A stretch of DNA of 64,000 nt from RYN-230 sp963717125 (lineage in GTDB: Bacteria > Actinomycetota > Actinomycetes > Streptosporangiales > Streptosporangiaceae). The stretch is taken from contig CAVQVG010000015.1 in the NCBI GenBank assembly GCA_963717125.1, forward strand, positions 248,001-312,000. The letters are read 5' to 3'. How positions within the stretch are numbered: the first letter of the stretch is position 1; the number at the start of each line of letters is the position of its first letter. The notes below the pieces were generated by a model. The model saw only the letters and a list, made by a program, of their open reading frames with translations, had not been told where the DNA came from and made no database searches. Both the position numbers and the translations under genes were made by a program. Positions 1 to 9,544 of this stretch are shown here, piece after piece.

Positions 1-650
1 ATGACCGCGATCCGGTCGGCCAGCTTATCGGCCTCGTCGAGGTACTGGGTGGTGAGCAGTACCGTCGTCCCGTCCGCCACGATGCCGCGGACGATCTCCC
101 ACAGTGCGTTGCGGCTGCGCGGGTCCAGGCCGGTGGTCGGCTCGTCCAGGAACAGCAGGTCGGGAGTGACGATGATGCTGGCCGCCAGGTCCAGCTTGCG
201 GCGCATCCCGCCAGAGAGCCGGGCGGCCTGGTGGCGCGCGGCGCCGGTGAGGTTAAACGCTTCGAGCAGCTCGCCGGCACGCCGCCTGGCCCGGCGCCGG
301 GAGTGGCCAAGCAGGCGGCCGAGCAGCAGCAGGTTCTCCTCGGCGGTGAGATCGGTATCCACGGACGCGAACTGCCCGGTCAGGCTGACCAGTTTCCGCA
401 CAGCCGCGGCCTCGCGGACGACGTCGTGGCCGAGCACGCGGGCGGTGCCGGCGTCGGGGCGCAGCAGCGTGGCGAGGATGCGGATCGTCGTCGTCTTGCC
501 GGCGCTGTTCGGGCCGAGCACACCGTAGAGGCTGCCGCGGGGGATGGTGAGGTTCACGCCGTTGACAGCCCGCGCCGCGCCGAAGGTCTTGACCAGCCCG
601 TCCGTCTCGACAGCCAGGTCGCCGATAATGCCAGGTGTTGGCGTGGTCAT
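1..650 (-). CDS. ABC transporter ATP-binding protein (DrrA/daunorubicin-resistance type), 3' end outside window
   Basis: Reading the minus strand from an ATG at 650 gives an open frame that runs off the left edge, about 216 residues. Visible motifs are Walker A GPNSAGKTT (about residue 42), signature LSGGM, Walker B LLFLDEPTTGLDP and a switch region LLTTQYLDEAD. The replacement of the usual H-loop His by Gln (TTQYLDEA) and the DPRSR tail are typical of the DrrA drug-export family. It would power an efflux permease encoded beyond the window. The gene is divergent from a TetR gene with only 30 bp between the start codons, so it is a likely target of that repressor. The substrate is unknown. Confidence 0.9.
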   Translation of the reverse strand, partial: MTTPTPGIIGDLAVETDGLVKTFGAARAVNGVNLTIPRGSLYGVLGPNSAGKTTTIRILATLLRPDAGTARVLGHDVVREAAAVRKLVSLTGQFASVDTDLTAEENLLLLGRLLGHSRRRARRRAGELLEAFNLTGAARHQAARLSGGMRRKLDLAASIIVTPDLLFLDEPTTGLDPRSRNALWEIVRGIVADGTTVLLTTQYLDEADKLADRIAV

Positions 651-680
651 GCGGGTCAGCCTAACACTAGATTGGGCCAG
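651..680. promoter_or_regulatory. Shared intergenic region of ABC ATPase and TetR gene
   Basis: Only 30 bp separate the two divergent start codons, so both promoters and any TetR operator must lie here or inside the coding starts. I see no clean long palindrome. A TAACACT-like -10 for the TetR gene would make its mRNA nearly leaderless. This is inference from spacing. Confidence 0.4.
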
Positions 681-1286
681 ATGGACAAGTCAGATGGACA
701 GGCCGGACGGACAGCGGCGTCCGCGCCGACCCGGGAGAAGCTGATGGCAGCGGCCGCCGAGCTGATCGCCGAGCTCGGCTGGGGGCGGGTGACCACCCGG
801 GCGGTCGCCGAGCGCGCCGGGCTGCCGCACGGCGCAGTCAGCTACCACTTCCGCGGCAAGCAGGAACTGCTGATCGAGGCGGCGATGTTCGCGTTCGAGC
901 GGGCTATCCCGGCGGATGAATTCGCGGCGCTGGCCGGCGTGGAGGATCTCATCGGGCTCATCTCGGCCGAGGTAGCCGACCACGACGCGATCGATCCGGT
1001 GCTCTCCCGGCTGATGTTCGAGGCGATGCGCGAAGCCGAGCGCGACGCGGCGCTGCGGGAGCGGATGGGCGCGATGCTCGCCCAGTACCGCGAGCTGATG
1101 ATCCAGACGGTCCGCGCCGAGCAGGAGCGCGGCGCGGTCTTCACCGGTGCTCCGGCCGACGCGATCGCCACGCTGCTCGGCGCGGTCGGCGACGGGCTGC
1201 TGCTGCACGCACTGCTCGATCCCGAGCTCGACGTGCACGCCGCGCTCAACGCGCTCCGCGCCTTGCTCGCCCCGCGACCTTCCTAG
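681..1286 (+). CDS. TetR/AcrR family transcriptional regulator
   Basis: A 201-residue protein from the ATG at 681; longer in-frame starts further upstream would overlap the divergent ABC gene. The N-terminal helix-turn-helix is clear (VTTRAVAERAGLPHGAVSYHF, about residues 38-58), preceded by the TREKLMAAAAELI helix. The C-terminal two thirds is a helical ligand-binding domain. The divergent arrangement with an ABC drug exporter suggests local repression of that exporter, with the exported compound or an analogue as inducer (inference). Confidence 0.9.
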   Translation: MDKSDGQAGRTAASAPTREKLMAAAAELIAELGWGRVTTRAVAERAGLPHGAVSYHFRGKQELLIEAAMFAFERAIPADEFAALAGVEDLIGLISAEVADHDAIDPVLSRLMFEAMREAERDAALRERMGAMLAQYRELMIQTVRAEQERGAVFTGAPADAIATLLGAVGDGLLLHALLDPELDVHAALNALRALLAPRPS

Positions 1287-1787
1287 GCACGTGGGCCCGT
1301 AGCAACACAAGATCGCGGCAGCCCAGATCGCGCCCGCCCACCACGACACCAGGCGTGGCCATGCTTCCCCCGGCCTTCACTTCCCCCGTGCGGCGCCAGA
1401 GCGCTGCCATGCATCCGCAATCAGAACGCCCTGATCTGGAGGCACTCAGCCGTCTGAGAAGTCCGGCGAGTACTCGGCAATGCGCGTGTTCTTACCCAGG
1501 ACCTCTCGTCACTCTCTGTAGTGACACATGGTTACATGTCCTCACGCTGGGAGAGAGCCTTCCGGACCGCCGGGACGGCCAGTGGCCGACCGGACAGGCA
1601 TGCGCGGGCTCCAACGGACCGCTCTGTCCGCGGCAAATGGGCGTGTCATGTGGAACAGCAGTTGCCGGTTGGTCCACCTGGTCCCATCCGACGGCCGCCG
1701 CAGCTGGGCGGGAGCCGCGTTTATCTGGACGATTTTTGTTCAGGGTTGTCCGATTTCCGGCTAAACCGGGCTGCCGTGACAGGTGAA
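1287..1787. other. No convincing gene
   Basis: Open frames here overlap each other on both strands and none has a recognisable domain or a good ribosome binding site. I see no clear terminator or repeat. Confidence 0.5.
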
Positions 1788-2823
1788 TCAGGCCCGATCC
1801 TCGGGCGTGTCGCCGTGGGTGAGTGGCCTGAAGATGGCCTCGACCTCGCGGTGTCCCGGGCTGTTCTCTCGCTGGCATTCCTCCAGCGGTGTGGTGTTGT
1901 GCTGGGGGTCGCGGAGGTTGGGGTCGGCACCGTGGGCGAGCAGCCGCCGGACGCTTGCTGGCCTGCCGTTGCCCGCTGCGGTGTGCAGGGGCAGCCGCCC
2001 CCATTCGGCGTCGGCTTCGTTGACCGGGGTTCCAGCCTTAATGAGCTGATCGATCACGTTCAGCCGCTGGTGGTCGGCCGCGAATACCAGCGCGCGGATC
2101 CGGCTCTGGATGTCGAACCGGCCCAGCGGCCAGGCGCTGACGTCTCCCGCGGCAGCGGCCATCTCCAGGCTGTCGATGCGGGCTCCGGCGGCCACCAGGA
2201 CATCGATGACCTCGGTCATCCCGAACACAGCCGCGTGCTGCAGGGCGGTTTCGCTGGGGACGCCGCCGGAGTCGGGTGCGGAGACGGCTTCGATGTCGGC
2301 CCCGGCCTCGATCAACACCTTCGCGACGTCGGCGTCGCCGGAGCTGGCCGCAGTGATCAGCGGTGTCTCCTTGTCCCCGGGGTGCCCGTTGACTGGGGGC
2401 GCCCACGTTGATGAGGGCCCTGGCGATGGCGCCGGTGCCGGGAAGCTCGCGGGGCAGGCCAAGCCGGTCGTGGTTGAAGCGCATCATCGTGATGTAGCCG
2501 AGCGGCTCGCCGTGCTGCCGGTCGGCCCAGTGTTCCATCGGCCTGGTGGCCAGCTCGGGGTGCTCGGCCAGCAGCCTGGTCAGGCGGGACAGGTCGCGGC
2601 TGTTGAGGATGTCGCGGCGCTCGACTTCCAGCTTGAGCTTGGCCCAGCTTGCGAACCCGTACTCGCGGGCCAGCGCGAGCTGCGCCGAGGACAGGATGAT
2701 CCGGTCAGAGACTGCACGGATCCACGCTGTGGCGTCGGGGTCGCCGCGCTGGGCGGCGTGCAGCAGGTCTTTGGCCTGGTGGCGGAGCTGGTCCAAGTCG
2801 GGCCGGGCAGGCAGGTCTGGCAT
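1788..2823 (-). pseudogene. Ankyrin-repeat protein, interrupted by one frameshift
   Basis: The start is the ATG at 2823 (MPDLPARPDLDQLR...), with an AGGGAG ribosome binding site 5-6 bases upstream. The first frame runs to about 2400; the second carries at least three ankyrin-like repeats (ETPLITAASSGDADVAKVLI, ALQHAAVFGMTEVIDVLV, LPLHTAAGNGRPASVRRLL) to the stop at 1788. The frames join if one C is removed from a run of five (2395-2399 on the plus strand), giving about 345 residues. The N-terminal part (LRHQAKDLLHAAQRGD...YGFASWAKLKLEV) is the segment usually found before these bacterial ankyrin repeats. The gene's upstream DNA is replaced by the duplicated block from 2842, only 19 bp before the start, so its native promoter appears to be lost. 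Confidence 0.8.
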
Positions 2824-2841
2824 GACGTCTCCCTCGGCACC

Positions 2842-2898
2842 CCGCTGCGGGACCAGATCCTGCGCGTCATCACCGACGGGCTGCGCGGTCCTGGCTGA
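2842..2898 (+). pseudogene. 3' fragment of TetR gene (duplicated)
   Basis: Encodes the last 18 residues and stop (PLRDQILRVITDGLRGPG) of the TetR protein complete at 37442-38011. There is no start or DNA-binding domain; it was carried along by the segmental duplication. Confidence 0.9.
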
Positions 2899-3295
2899 GG
2901 AGCGCCAGCCAGGCCCGGCGCTATCCCTCCGGCGCACCCCGCTCGCCGGTCAGCCGGACATCACGGGAAGCCAGACTGTCCGCGGCATGACCGGACGTCA
3001 TCCCAGGGCGGCGCTGCATAGACATACAGTCGGGCCGGTCGTTGCGTTGGGCTATCACCAGGCCGCCAGCGACGCGAGGCTCGCTGGATAACCGCGCGCC
3101 GACCCGCCGCTCTGCGCGGCAGCGCTGGTTAACAGGCTGGCCGTGTTAACCACTCCGAACAGGGTTGTCTGTGTTGGCGTGCCGACATCGGTGGGTAAGT
3201 AGCCGGGCATGCGGCCGGCGGGACAAGCGTCCGTCGAACGCGGCGTCACTCGGCGCCATGCCGCGAGCAGAACGGTCCTGAACTGACTGACCTAT

Positions 3296-3802
3296 TCACC
3301 GCCAGTGATCATGAACGTACTCGCAAGCCTGTCTGAGGTTGGCCATGGGGTGCGATGCGTTACCTTTACGCATGAAGAACTCCGCGGGGCCACCCTTGGT
3401 GGCGAGGAAGATGGGCCGCGGGGACCGGCTGACGTCAACGCGGCAGATCTGGATGCTGCTGGTATAGGGAAATGAGAGCGACACTAGCTGGTTCGGGTCG
3501 GGCCCGAGATTCGCAGACAGCGCATCACGGAACCTCACCTCGAAGCCGTCGACGGTCTTATTCGCCGAGAAGTCCTGTAGGTCATCCTCGAGGCCTTTCG
3601 GTTCTCCCGTGTCTGCCATGCCGATCAAGAGCGTTCCGCCTCCACTATTGAGGAAGGCGCAGACGGTCTTCATGCATGCCTTGAGAACTTCCGCGCTGCG
3701 CTTTTGCCGCTTCGTGTCCCATCGCATCGTTTGCTTGAACTCTAGGGAGCTGGTCTCACCACTAGCTATGAGAAGCCCGAGATCGGCTGTCCTTTCGATG
3801 TC
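3296..3802 (-). pseudogene. Truncated AlbA_2 (Schlafen-type) domain fragment
   Basis: Matches the C-terminal 168 residues of the kinase-like/AlbA_2 protein at 38409-39707, with two residue changes (V for L and D for N). The fragment begins exactly at the duplication edge; upstream of it the same strand reads into a broken recombinase gene, so it lacks the kinase-like half. An open frame continues upstream to about 3901 but that extension is antisense/out-of-frame recombinase sequence, not a real N-terminus. Confidence 0.85.
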
Positions 3803-4883
3803 GGGGCACTGGCGTCCTGGGCCGCGACGTAATCGGCCTCGCTGATGATCGCCTGGTGGGCGGCCCGGTGGGAGATAACCCACCCGGCTGGCAGATTCCA
3901 CCGCTGCACCGGCCGGTGGCCCAGCCCGGTGTTGGCCGGGTCAACCAGGTCGGAGTCGGTGCGCTGCCGGTTCCACACCTGCCGGCCGGTGTACCGCGGG
4001 TTGGCCAGGATCGACGCCACCGTGGCCAGGGTCCACGCCGTCCCGCTGCGGTGCGGATTGCGCTTCGGGTCAGCCGCCGACGGGCACGGGATCCCGGCGT
4101 CGTTGAGGGCTCGGGTGATCCGGGCGACGCTGTGCCCGGCGAGGCGCTGGGCGAACATCCATGCCACTACCGGTGCGGTGGCCGGGTCGGGTTCCAGCCG
4201 GTGCGCCCGCCGCCCCACGCGGCGTGGGCCTTGTTCGGGTGCGGCCCGGCGTCGGCCAGCCGGTACCCGTACGGCGGCCGCCCGCCGAGGTAGCGGCCCT
4301 GCTCGCGGGTCTGGGTGGCCATCGCGGTGCGGACCCGGATCCTGGTGCGGGTGATCTCCCGTTTGGACTGGTACCCCAGGGCCAGCATCGCCTGCTCATG
4401 GTCCTCAGCGTGAAAGTCGATCCGGCCACCGACCTCCGGGGTCCACAGCTGGACGCCGTAATGCTCGAACAGTGGCGCCATCGAGGCGTACTGGCCGCCG
4501 TAGAACGCCCGCTCGTATTCGCCGATCACGATCGCGTCCCACCCGCGGTCCGGGTCCGCCAGCTGAGCCACGAGCGCGGCGGCCTGCGGGCGGCGTGCCC
4601 ACGCCAGGACCCGGCTCTGCCCGACGTCAAAGAACTGCGCCACGATCCGGCCCCGGCCGGCCACCAGCGCCGCAGCCTGCTCGTGCTGCCGGGCCAGGGA
4701 TGTGACCGGATCCTGGTAATCCTCCGTCGATACCCGCCCGTAGAAGACGAACCTCAGACCGCCACCAGCCGGCTCCGTTGTACCGCGGCGGCCGGTGCGC
4801 TCCGCCCACCCTGCCAGCGCATCTGCGACCGGGCCCGGCCCGTCGCCAAGTTCCCGGTGACGCGCTGCGGTCACAGCACTCAC
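3803..4883 (-). pseudogene. Serine recombinase (resolvase/invertase large type), frameshifted and 3'-truncated
   Basis: The start is a GTG at 4883, or more likely 4874, where GGAGGTGA is properly spaced. The resolvase domain contains FYGRVSTEDYQDP with the catalytic Ser, then the recombinase domain (KREITRTRIRVRTAM, PPYGYRL, PRYTGRQVWNRQRTDSDL). Compared with the complete homologue at 41159-42688, one C is missing near 4213 (run of four instead of five), which breaks the frame at HAAWG. The gene then ends at the duplication edge after YVAAQDASAP, losing the zinc ribbon and C-terminus. It cannot make a full recombinase. Confidence 0.85.
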
Positions 4884-5550
4884 CTCCTGCCGTCAGGGCG
4901 GCACGAGACGCGCCGTCATATGACCCGATACCCTAACATTCCGGGATGAATCACCCGATCAGTTAGATACCCGGCACGCAGGTGCACAGCCGGGCAATGG
5001 GCGGCCGCCGACGCGGCTGTCGTGGATGCGCCACAGGCACCACCGCCCAGCATTGCCGCAGAACCTAGCCTCGATTCCGCCCGGGCCCGGCAGCCCGTGG
5101 CGATCACCCCGGACCCTGCATCCACCCACCCGTGCCCGGTCCCACAACCGGCCACACGCAGTCACCGCCGATAGCGATTCCAAACCGCCACCGGCAGCAG
5201 ATCGCCGACTCGGCGCCTCTTTCCGCGGTTGAGTGAGCGGCGATCACCAAACGCAGATCTGCCAGTTCGGGGCTGCTGCCGCGGGACCAGATGCGGGCCT
5301 GGATGTCTGCGGCGAAATGCAGGCACAGGCCGAGCTGCGTACCAGTCGGTGTGCTCGGCTGGGCGGGGTGAGTGGTGTCATTACGTTATCGCCGGAATGC
5401 CAGCCGGGCTTGCTGGCGTGCTCTGTTGAGCCTGGGGTCAGGCTCACTCGCTGGCGCGGGGTTCGTGGGCCGCGTGCACCGTGATGACCGTCGTCCTGGG
5501 GTGGAGACCGGCGCGCCGCAGGTGGCTGCGCCGACGTAGGCTCTGCAGAC
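4884..5550. other. Intergenic stretch without a supportable gene
   Basis: Contains a 10-bp palindrome GTCATATGAC (4914-4923) just upstream of the recombinase remnant and only short overlapping frames. I see no family signature. It may include the former promoter or attachment region of the recombinase. Confidence 0.4.
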
Positions 5551-8073
5551 GTGGAGCCTGGGCTGAGGTTCGCCGACTTGCTGAGGCAGCTGCGGACCGA
5601 GGCGCGGCTGACGCAGGAGGAGCTGGCCGAGCAGGCCGGGCTGAGCCCGCGGTCAGTCAGCGACCTGGAACGGGGCATCAATCGGACTGCGCGCAAGGAC
5701 AGCGCGCTGATGCTGGCCAGCGCGCTCAAGCTGACCGGCCCGGTGCAGGAGGCATTCGTTGCCGCCGCCCGCGGCCGCGCCGAGCCGGCGCGGGTGCTGG
5801 CGGCCAGGAGCGAGGACGCACCGGAATCGTCAGCGGCTGCCGCGACGCGGACTCTGCCGCGTGACATCGGCGGCTTCACCGGCCGCGAACGCGAGCTGAC
5901 GGGCCTGGAGAAGTCGCTGGCCACGGCGGTGGGTGGCGGCCTGGTGGGCATCTACGCGATCGACGGGATGGCTGGCATTGGCAAGACGACGTTCGCGGTG
6001 CACGCCGCGCACCGGCTCGCCGGGCGCTTCCCTGACGGGCAGTTCTTCCTCCCGCTGCACGCGCACACCGCTGGTCAGTCACCCGTTAACCCGGCCGATG
6101 CCCTGGCGAGTCTGCTGATGACGGCGGGGGTGGCCGTTCAGCACATCCCGCCTGGCCTGGAAGCGCGGGCAGCGAAGTGGCGAGACCACGTCGCGGGCAA
6201 GAAAGTCCTGCTGCTCCTGGACGACGTTGCCGGGCACGAGCAGGTGCGGCCGCTGCTGCCTGGCGGCGCCGCCAGCCTGGTGCTGGTCACCAGCCGGCGG
6301 CGGCTGACCGCGCTCGAGGACGCCATCGTGATCAGCATCGACACCTTGTCTCCCGATGAGGCGTGGGCGCTGCTCGTCCGGCTCGCCGGCCGGGCCGATC
6401 TTGAACTGGACGAGGCCGCCGGCCGGGAGATCACCCGGCTGTGCGGGTTCCTGCCGCTGGCGATCGGAATGCTTGCCCGGCGGCTCAGGCATCACCCGGC
6501 CAGGACCGCTGCCGAGCTCGCGGCTGAGCTGGCCGCGGCGCGCGATCGGCTGGCGGTGATGCGCGCGGAGAACCTGTCGGTCGCGGCGGCGTTCGACCTG
6601 TCCTATCAGGACCTTACGGCGGATCAGCAAAGGCTGTTCCGGCGGCTCGGCCTCACGCTGGGACCAGACATCGACGCGTACGCGGCCGCCGCGCTGGACG
6701 ACACGAGCCTCGAGGATGCCCGGCGCCAGCTGGACGAGTTCTACGATCATCATCTGCTCACTGAGCCGGCGCCGGGCCGGTACCTGCAGCACGACCTGCT
6801 GCGCGAGTACGCGCGAGAGCTCGTCGCGGCCGACCAGCCGATACAGGCGCGTGCAGCCGTCGAACGGCTGATCAACTTCTACGCTCACGTGGCCGCCGGC
6901 GCGTGCCGGCACATCGCGACCTGGACCACGGCCGGCGGACGGCTGCCGCCGGCCGATCCGCCCTCCTGCGTGCCGCGGCTGACCACGTCACAGGAAGCAG
7001 CCGGCTGGCTGGACGCCGAGCGTCCCAACTTGCATGCGGCGGTCAGCTACGCGGCAGCCGAGGGGATGCCGCTGCACTCGATCGCGATCGCCGCGGCGAT
7101 GGGCGGCTACCTGCGCGCGCGCGGCCACTGGCCGCAAGCGACGGCCCAGTACCGGACGGCGCTGCGCGCGGCGCGGGCGGCTGGGGACCGCCGCGGCGAG
7201 GCCGGCATGCTTGACGAGCTTGGCTTGCTGCAGCAGCTGACCGGCGATTACCAGGACGCGGCAGCCACCTTGACGCAGGCCATCGAGTTGTTCCGCGAGC
7301 TGGGCGACAAGCCGGGTCAGGCCTATGCGCTCAATCACCTTGGCCTGGTCTACGGGCACACCTCCGACTTTCGGGCCACAATCGACTGCCACCAGCAGGC
7401 GCTGGAGCTTGCCCTGGCGGCGGGCGACAAGCTGGCTGAGGCGGTCTCGCTGACCGGCGTCGGGATGGTGCTGCTGTTGACCGGCGACTACCCGGCTAGT
7501 GTCGAGGCCTACCAGCGGGCGCTGTCGCTGTTCCGTGTTCTTGGGTCAACCTTCGACGAGGCCGACGCGCTGACTGAGCTTGGTCTCGCGTGGCGGCTGA
7601 CCGGAGACCATGCCGCCGCCTTGGCGCACGAGCGCGAGGCGCTTGAGTTGTGGCGTCAGCTCGGCGACCGGCTCGGCCAGGCCTGGGCGCTCGGCGACCT
7701 CGGCATGGTGCACCAGGAAACCGGGGAGTATCCAGCGGCCGCCGCTTGCCTTGAGGAGGCCCTGGAGTTGCATCGCGACCTGGGCTCGCGGCACGGCGAA
7801 ATCATGGTCCTCAACGACCTCGGCGAGCTGGCTGCCCGGACGTCGGCACCCGAGAAGGCCAGCGAGATTCACCGCGAAGCGCTGGCCAAGGCGATCGAGC
7901 TGGGCGCACCTGCGGAGGAAGCCAGGGCGCTGGCCGGCCTCGGCCGCAGTCAGCTTGCCGGCGATAGCGCCGAGGCCGCCAGGAAGCTGCGCGAGGCGCT
8001 CGCGATCTATCAGCGCATCGGAGCACCACAAGCCCGGCTCGTCCAGGACACGCTGGATGAGCACGGCCTCTAG
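5551..8073 (+). CDS. XRE - NB-ARC - TPR signalling/regulatory ATPase (AfsR-like architecture without BTAD)
   Basis: 840 residues from a GTG. Residues about 5-65 form a Cro/C1-type helix-turn-helix (RLTQEELAEQAGLSPRSVSDLERG). A STAND NTPase follows: Walker A GMAGIGKTT at 139-147, Walker B VLLLLDD at about 218-224, and a sensor-like LVLVTSRR. From about 500 to the end there are tandem TPR repeats (for example LGLLQQLTGDYQDAAATLTQ, LGMVHQETGEYPAAAACLEE). These proteins are thought to act as switches in which nucleotide state and a TPR-bound ligand or partner control DNA binding; a target cannot be read from the sequence. The start lacks a strong ribosome binding site, so initiation may be leaderless. 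Confidence 0.9.
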   Translation: MEPGLRFADLLRQLRTEARLTQEELAEQAGLSPRSVSDLERGINRTARKDSALMLASALKLTGPVQEAFVAAARGRAEPARVLAARSEDAPESSAAAATRTLPRDIGGFTGRERELTGLEKSLATAVGGGLVGIYAIDGMAGIGKTTFAVHAAHRLAGRFPDGQFFLPLHAHTAGQSPVNPADALASLLMTAGVAVQHIPPGLEARAAKWRDHVAGKKVLLLLDDVAGHEQVRPLLPGGAASLVLVTSRRRLTALEDAIVISIDTLSPDEAWALLVRLAGRADLELDEAAGREITRLCGFLPLAIGMLARRLRHHPARTAAELAAELAAARDRLAVMRAENLSVAAAFDLSYQDLTADQQRLFRRLGLTLGPDIDAYAAAALDDTSLEDARRQLDEFYDHHLLTEPAPGRYLQHDLLREYARELVAADQPIQARAAVERLINFYAHVAAGACRHIATWTTAGGRLPPADPPSCVPRLTTSQEAAGWLDAERPNLHAAVSYAAAEGMPLHSIAIAAAMGGYLRARGHWPQATAQYRTALRAARAAGDRRGEAGMLDELGLLQQLTGDYQDAAATLTQAIELFRELGDKPGQAYALNHLGLVYGHTSDFRATIDCHQQALELALAAGDKLAEAVSLTGVGMVLLLTGDYPASVEAYQRALSLFRVLGSTFDEADALTELGLAWRLTGDHAAALAHEREALELWRQLGDRLGQAWALGDLGMVHQETGEYPAAAACLEEALELHRDLGSRHGEIMVLNDLGELAARTSAPEKASEIHREALAKAIELGAPAEEARALAGLGRSQLAGDSAEAARKLREALAIYQRIGAPQARLVQDTLDEHGL

Positions 8074-8084
8074 GCAGCCACAGG

Positions 8085-8312
8085 TCACCCTGCCCGCCGG
8101 CCAGCCATACGCCGCCAGTCATCTTCGATGCCGGCCACGTCCGTGGCCGGGCCGCTGAGCAGAGCCTGAGCGTGCAGGAGTGCCCACAGCCGCCCCCTGG
8201 GCCGACGTCGCATGCCGGGCGAGCCGGGACCGGCGCCCCCGCCGAGCGGGGTCGAAGTCTGGCCATCGGTCGCGCCGTTCGGGGAAGCTAGCCGGATCAG
8301 TGTGTCGATCAT
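8085..8312 (-). CDS. Small hypothetical protein (75 aa)
   Basis: ATG at 8312 with AAGGACG/GGAAGG sequence upstream. The product starts MIDTLIRLASPNGAT and contains LWALLHAQALLSGPATDVAGIEDDWRRM. It is convergent with the NB-ARC gene, which ends 11 bp away. No family recognised; support is the start context and a composition that is not shadow-like. Confidence 0.35.
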   Translation of the reverse strand: MIDTLIRLASPNGATDGQTSTPLGGGAGPGSPGMRRRPRGRLWALLHAQALLSGPATDVAGIEDDWRRMAGRRAG

Positions 8313-8629
8313 CGTCCTTGCCTTCCTGTGTTCTTCAGCTGGCTCCACTTTTGCCAGCCCAGGCGGCCAGAACCACACGTGGCCGCCCACAGCTCAGACC
8401 ACAGGATCGGATCAGGTCGTTCCCGCCCTCGGCGCCCCCAGCATGGGGCCCTCATGCCCCAGTGGGTGGTTGCGAACGTGAGGCCACAGGGCGCGCCGCC
8501 TGCGGACGCCGCCATAGACCTCGACGCGCTACTGCGAAGCCTTGGACGGCGGTCGCCGCGCTCTCGGTGATGCCGGCGGGCCGAGCCGTTCGCGGCGGCA
8601 GCGGGCTGCGTGCTGCGCAACGGGCGCCG
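8313..8629. other. No gene recognised
   Basis: Short competing frames on both strands; nothing with a domain. This stretch would hold the promoters of the small minus-strand gene and the phosphotransferase. Confidence 0.4.
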
Positions 8630-9544
8630 ATGGGTCACAATCGGTGCGTGCTACCCGACCGGGCCGCGCAGTGGGTAGCCGATGTGATCGGCCGCGGAAG
8701 CCGGATCACATCGGCACGGCGCCTGCGCCCCGGCGGCTGGCACGTCAATCACGCGGTCGCGGTCGCCGACCGGCATGGCCGCACCCACCGCCTGGTGCTA
8801 CGACGATGGGCCCGGCCCGGCTGGGAGGCCGATGACCCCGACTACACCGTCGAACGCGAAACCCGCGTGCTCGAACTGCTGCACCCCACGCCGGTTCCCG
8901 CGCCCGTCGTGGTGGAGGCCGACCCGGCCGGCGACCATTGTGACGTGCCGGCGATCCTGCTGACCCGACTGCCCGGCCACCCACCCCGCCCGGCCGACGC
9001 CGGCGACGGGTTCTGCCGCCAGCTCGCCGAGACCCTCGCCCTGATCCACGATCTCGCCGGCGCCGGGGCACACCTTCCCCGCTACCGCCTCTATTACGAC
9101 CAGGCGCACGCGGCCCCCGCCCGCTGGATGCCCCGCGCGCCAGTCTGGGAGCAGGCCACCGCCGCGGTACGCCAGCCGCCCCCGTCAACAGCCATGACAC
9201 TCATCCACCGCGACTACCACCCCGAGAACACCCTGTGGGCCAGGGGCCGCCTGTCCGGAGTGGTGGACTGGACCCAGGCATCGCACGGGCCGCGTGAACT
9301 CGATCTCGCGCACATGCGCTGGAACCTGGTCGCCGACCACGGCCAGCAGGCCGCCGACCACTTCCTCGCCTGCTACCAGGCAACCACCGGCACGCCGCTG
9401 CGTGACCAGCCCTACTGGGACCTGGTCGCCCTGCTCGACCTCCTCCTCGACATCGGCGACTCCACCGGCCCCGGCGACATCGAACCAGACGACCTGCACC
9501 GCCTCGAGAACTACGCCAGAACGGCCCTCACCAGCCGGTCGTGA
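8630..9544 (+). CDS. Aminoglycoside phosphotransferase (APH)-family kinase
   Basis: 304 residues from the ATG at 8630; a GTG at 8648 is an alternative start. It has the small-molecule kinase fold: RLVLRRWARP carries the nucleotide-lobe region, ILLTRLPGHPP the hinge, LIHRDYHPENTLW the catalytic Brenner motif (HxDxxxxN) and VVDWTQASHGPRELDLAH the metal-binding DxD/E region. Families of this kind phosphorylate aminoglycosides, macrolides, sugars or amino alcohols; sequence alone does not assign the substrate. There is no resistance context nearby. Confidence 0.85.
   Translation: MGHNRCVLPDRAAQWVADVIGRGSRITSARRLRPGGWHVNHAVAVADRHGRTHRLVLRRWARPGWEADDPDYTVERETRVLELLHPTPVPAPVVVEADPAGDHCDVPAILLTRLPGHPPRPADAGDGFCRQLAETLALIHDLAGAGAHLPRYRLYYDQAHAAPARWMPRAPVWEQATAAVRQPPPSTAMTLIHRDYHPENTLWARGRLSGVVDWTQASHGPRELDLAHMRWNLVADHGQQAADHFLACYQATTGTPLRDQPYWDLVALLDLLLDIGDSTGPGDIEPDDLHRLENYARTALTSRS

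Larger units (their letters stand above)
2842..3802. repeat. 961-bp segmental duplication, copy 1 (other copy 37955-38915)
   Basis: Ungapped match to 37955-38915 at an offset of 35113. I find only four substitutions, at about 3436-3437 and two near 3538-3551, so it is about 99.6% identical. The block contains the last 19 codons of a TetR gene, about 400 bp of intergenic DNA and the AlbA_2 half of a kinase-like gene. At 37955-38915 both genes continue beyond the block, so that is the source copy and this one is the derivative. Confidence 0.95.

Noticed and set aside
3296..3901. Complete 201-residue AlbA_2 protein
   Set aside because: The first 30 or so codons are reverse-frame recombinase sequence upstream of the duplication edge; the native protein begins with a kinase-like domain at the other copy.
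8630..9544. Specific aminoglycoside resistance gene
   Set aside because: Only the general APH fold motifs are visible; no subfamily signature or resistance context supports a named enzyme.
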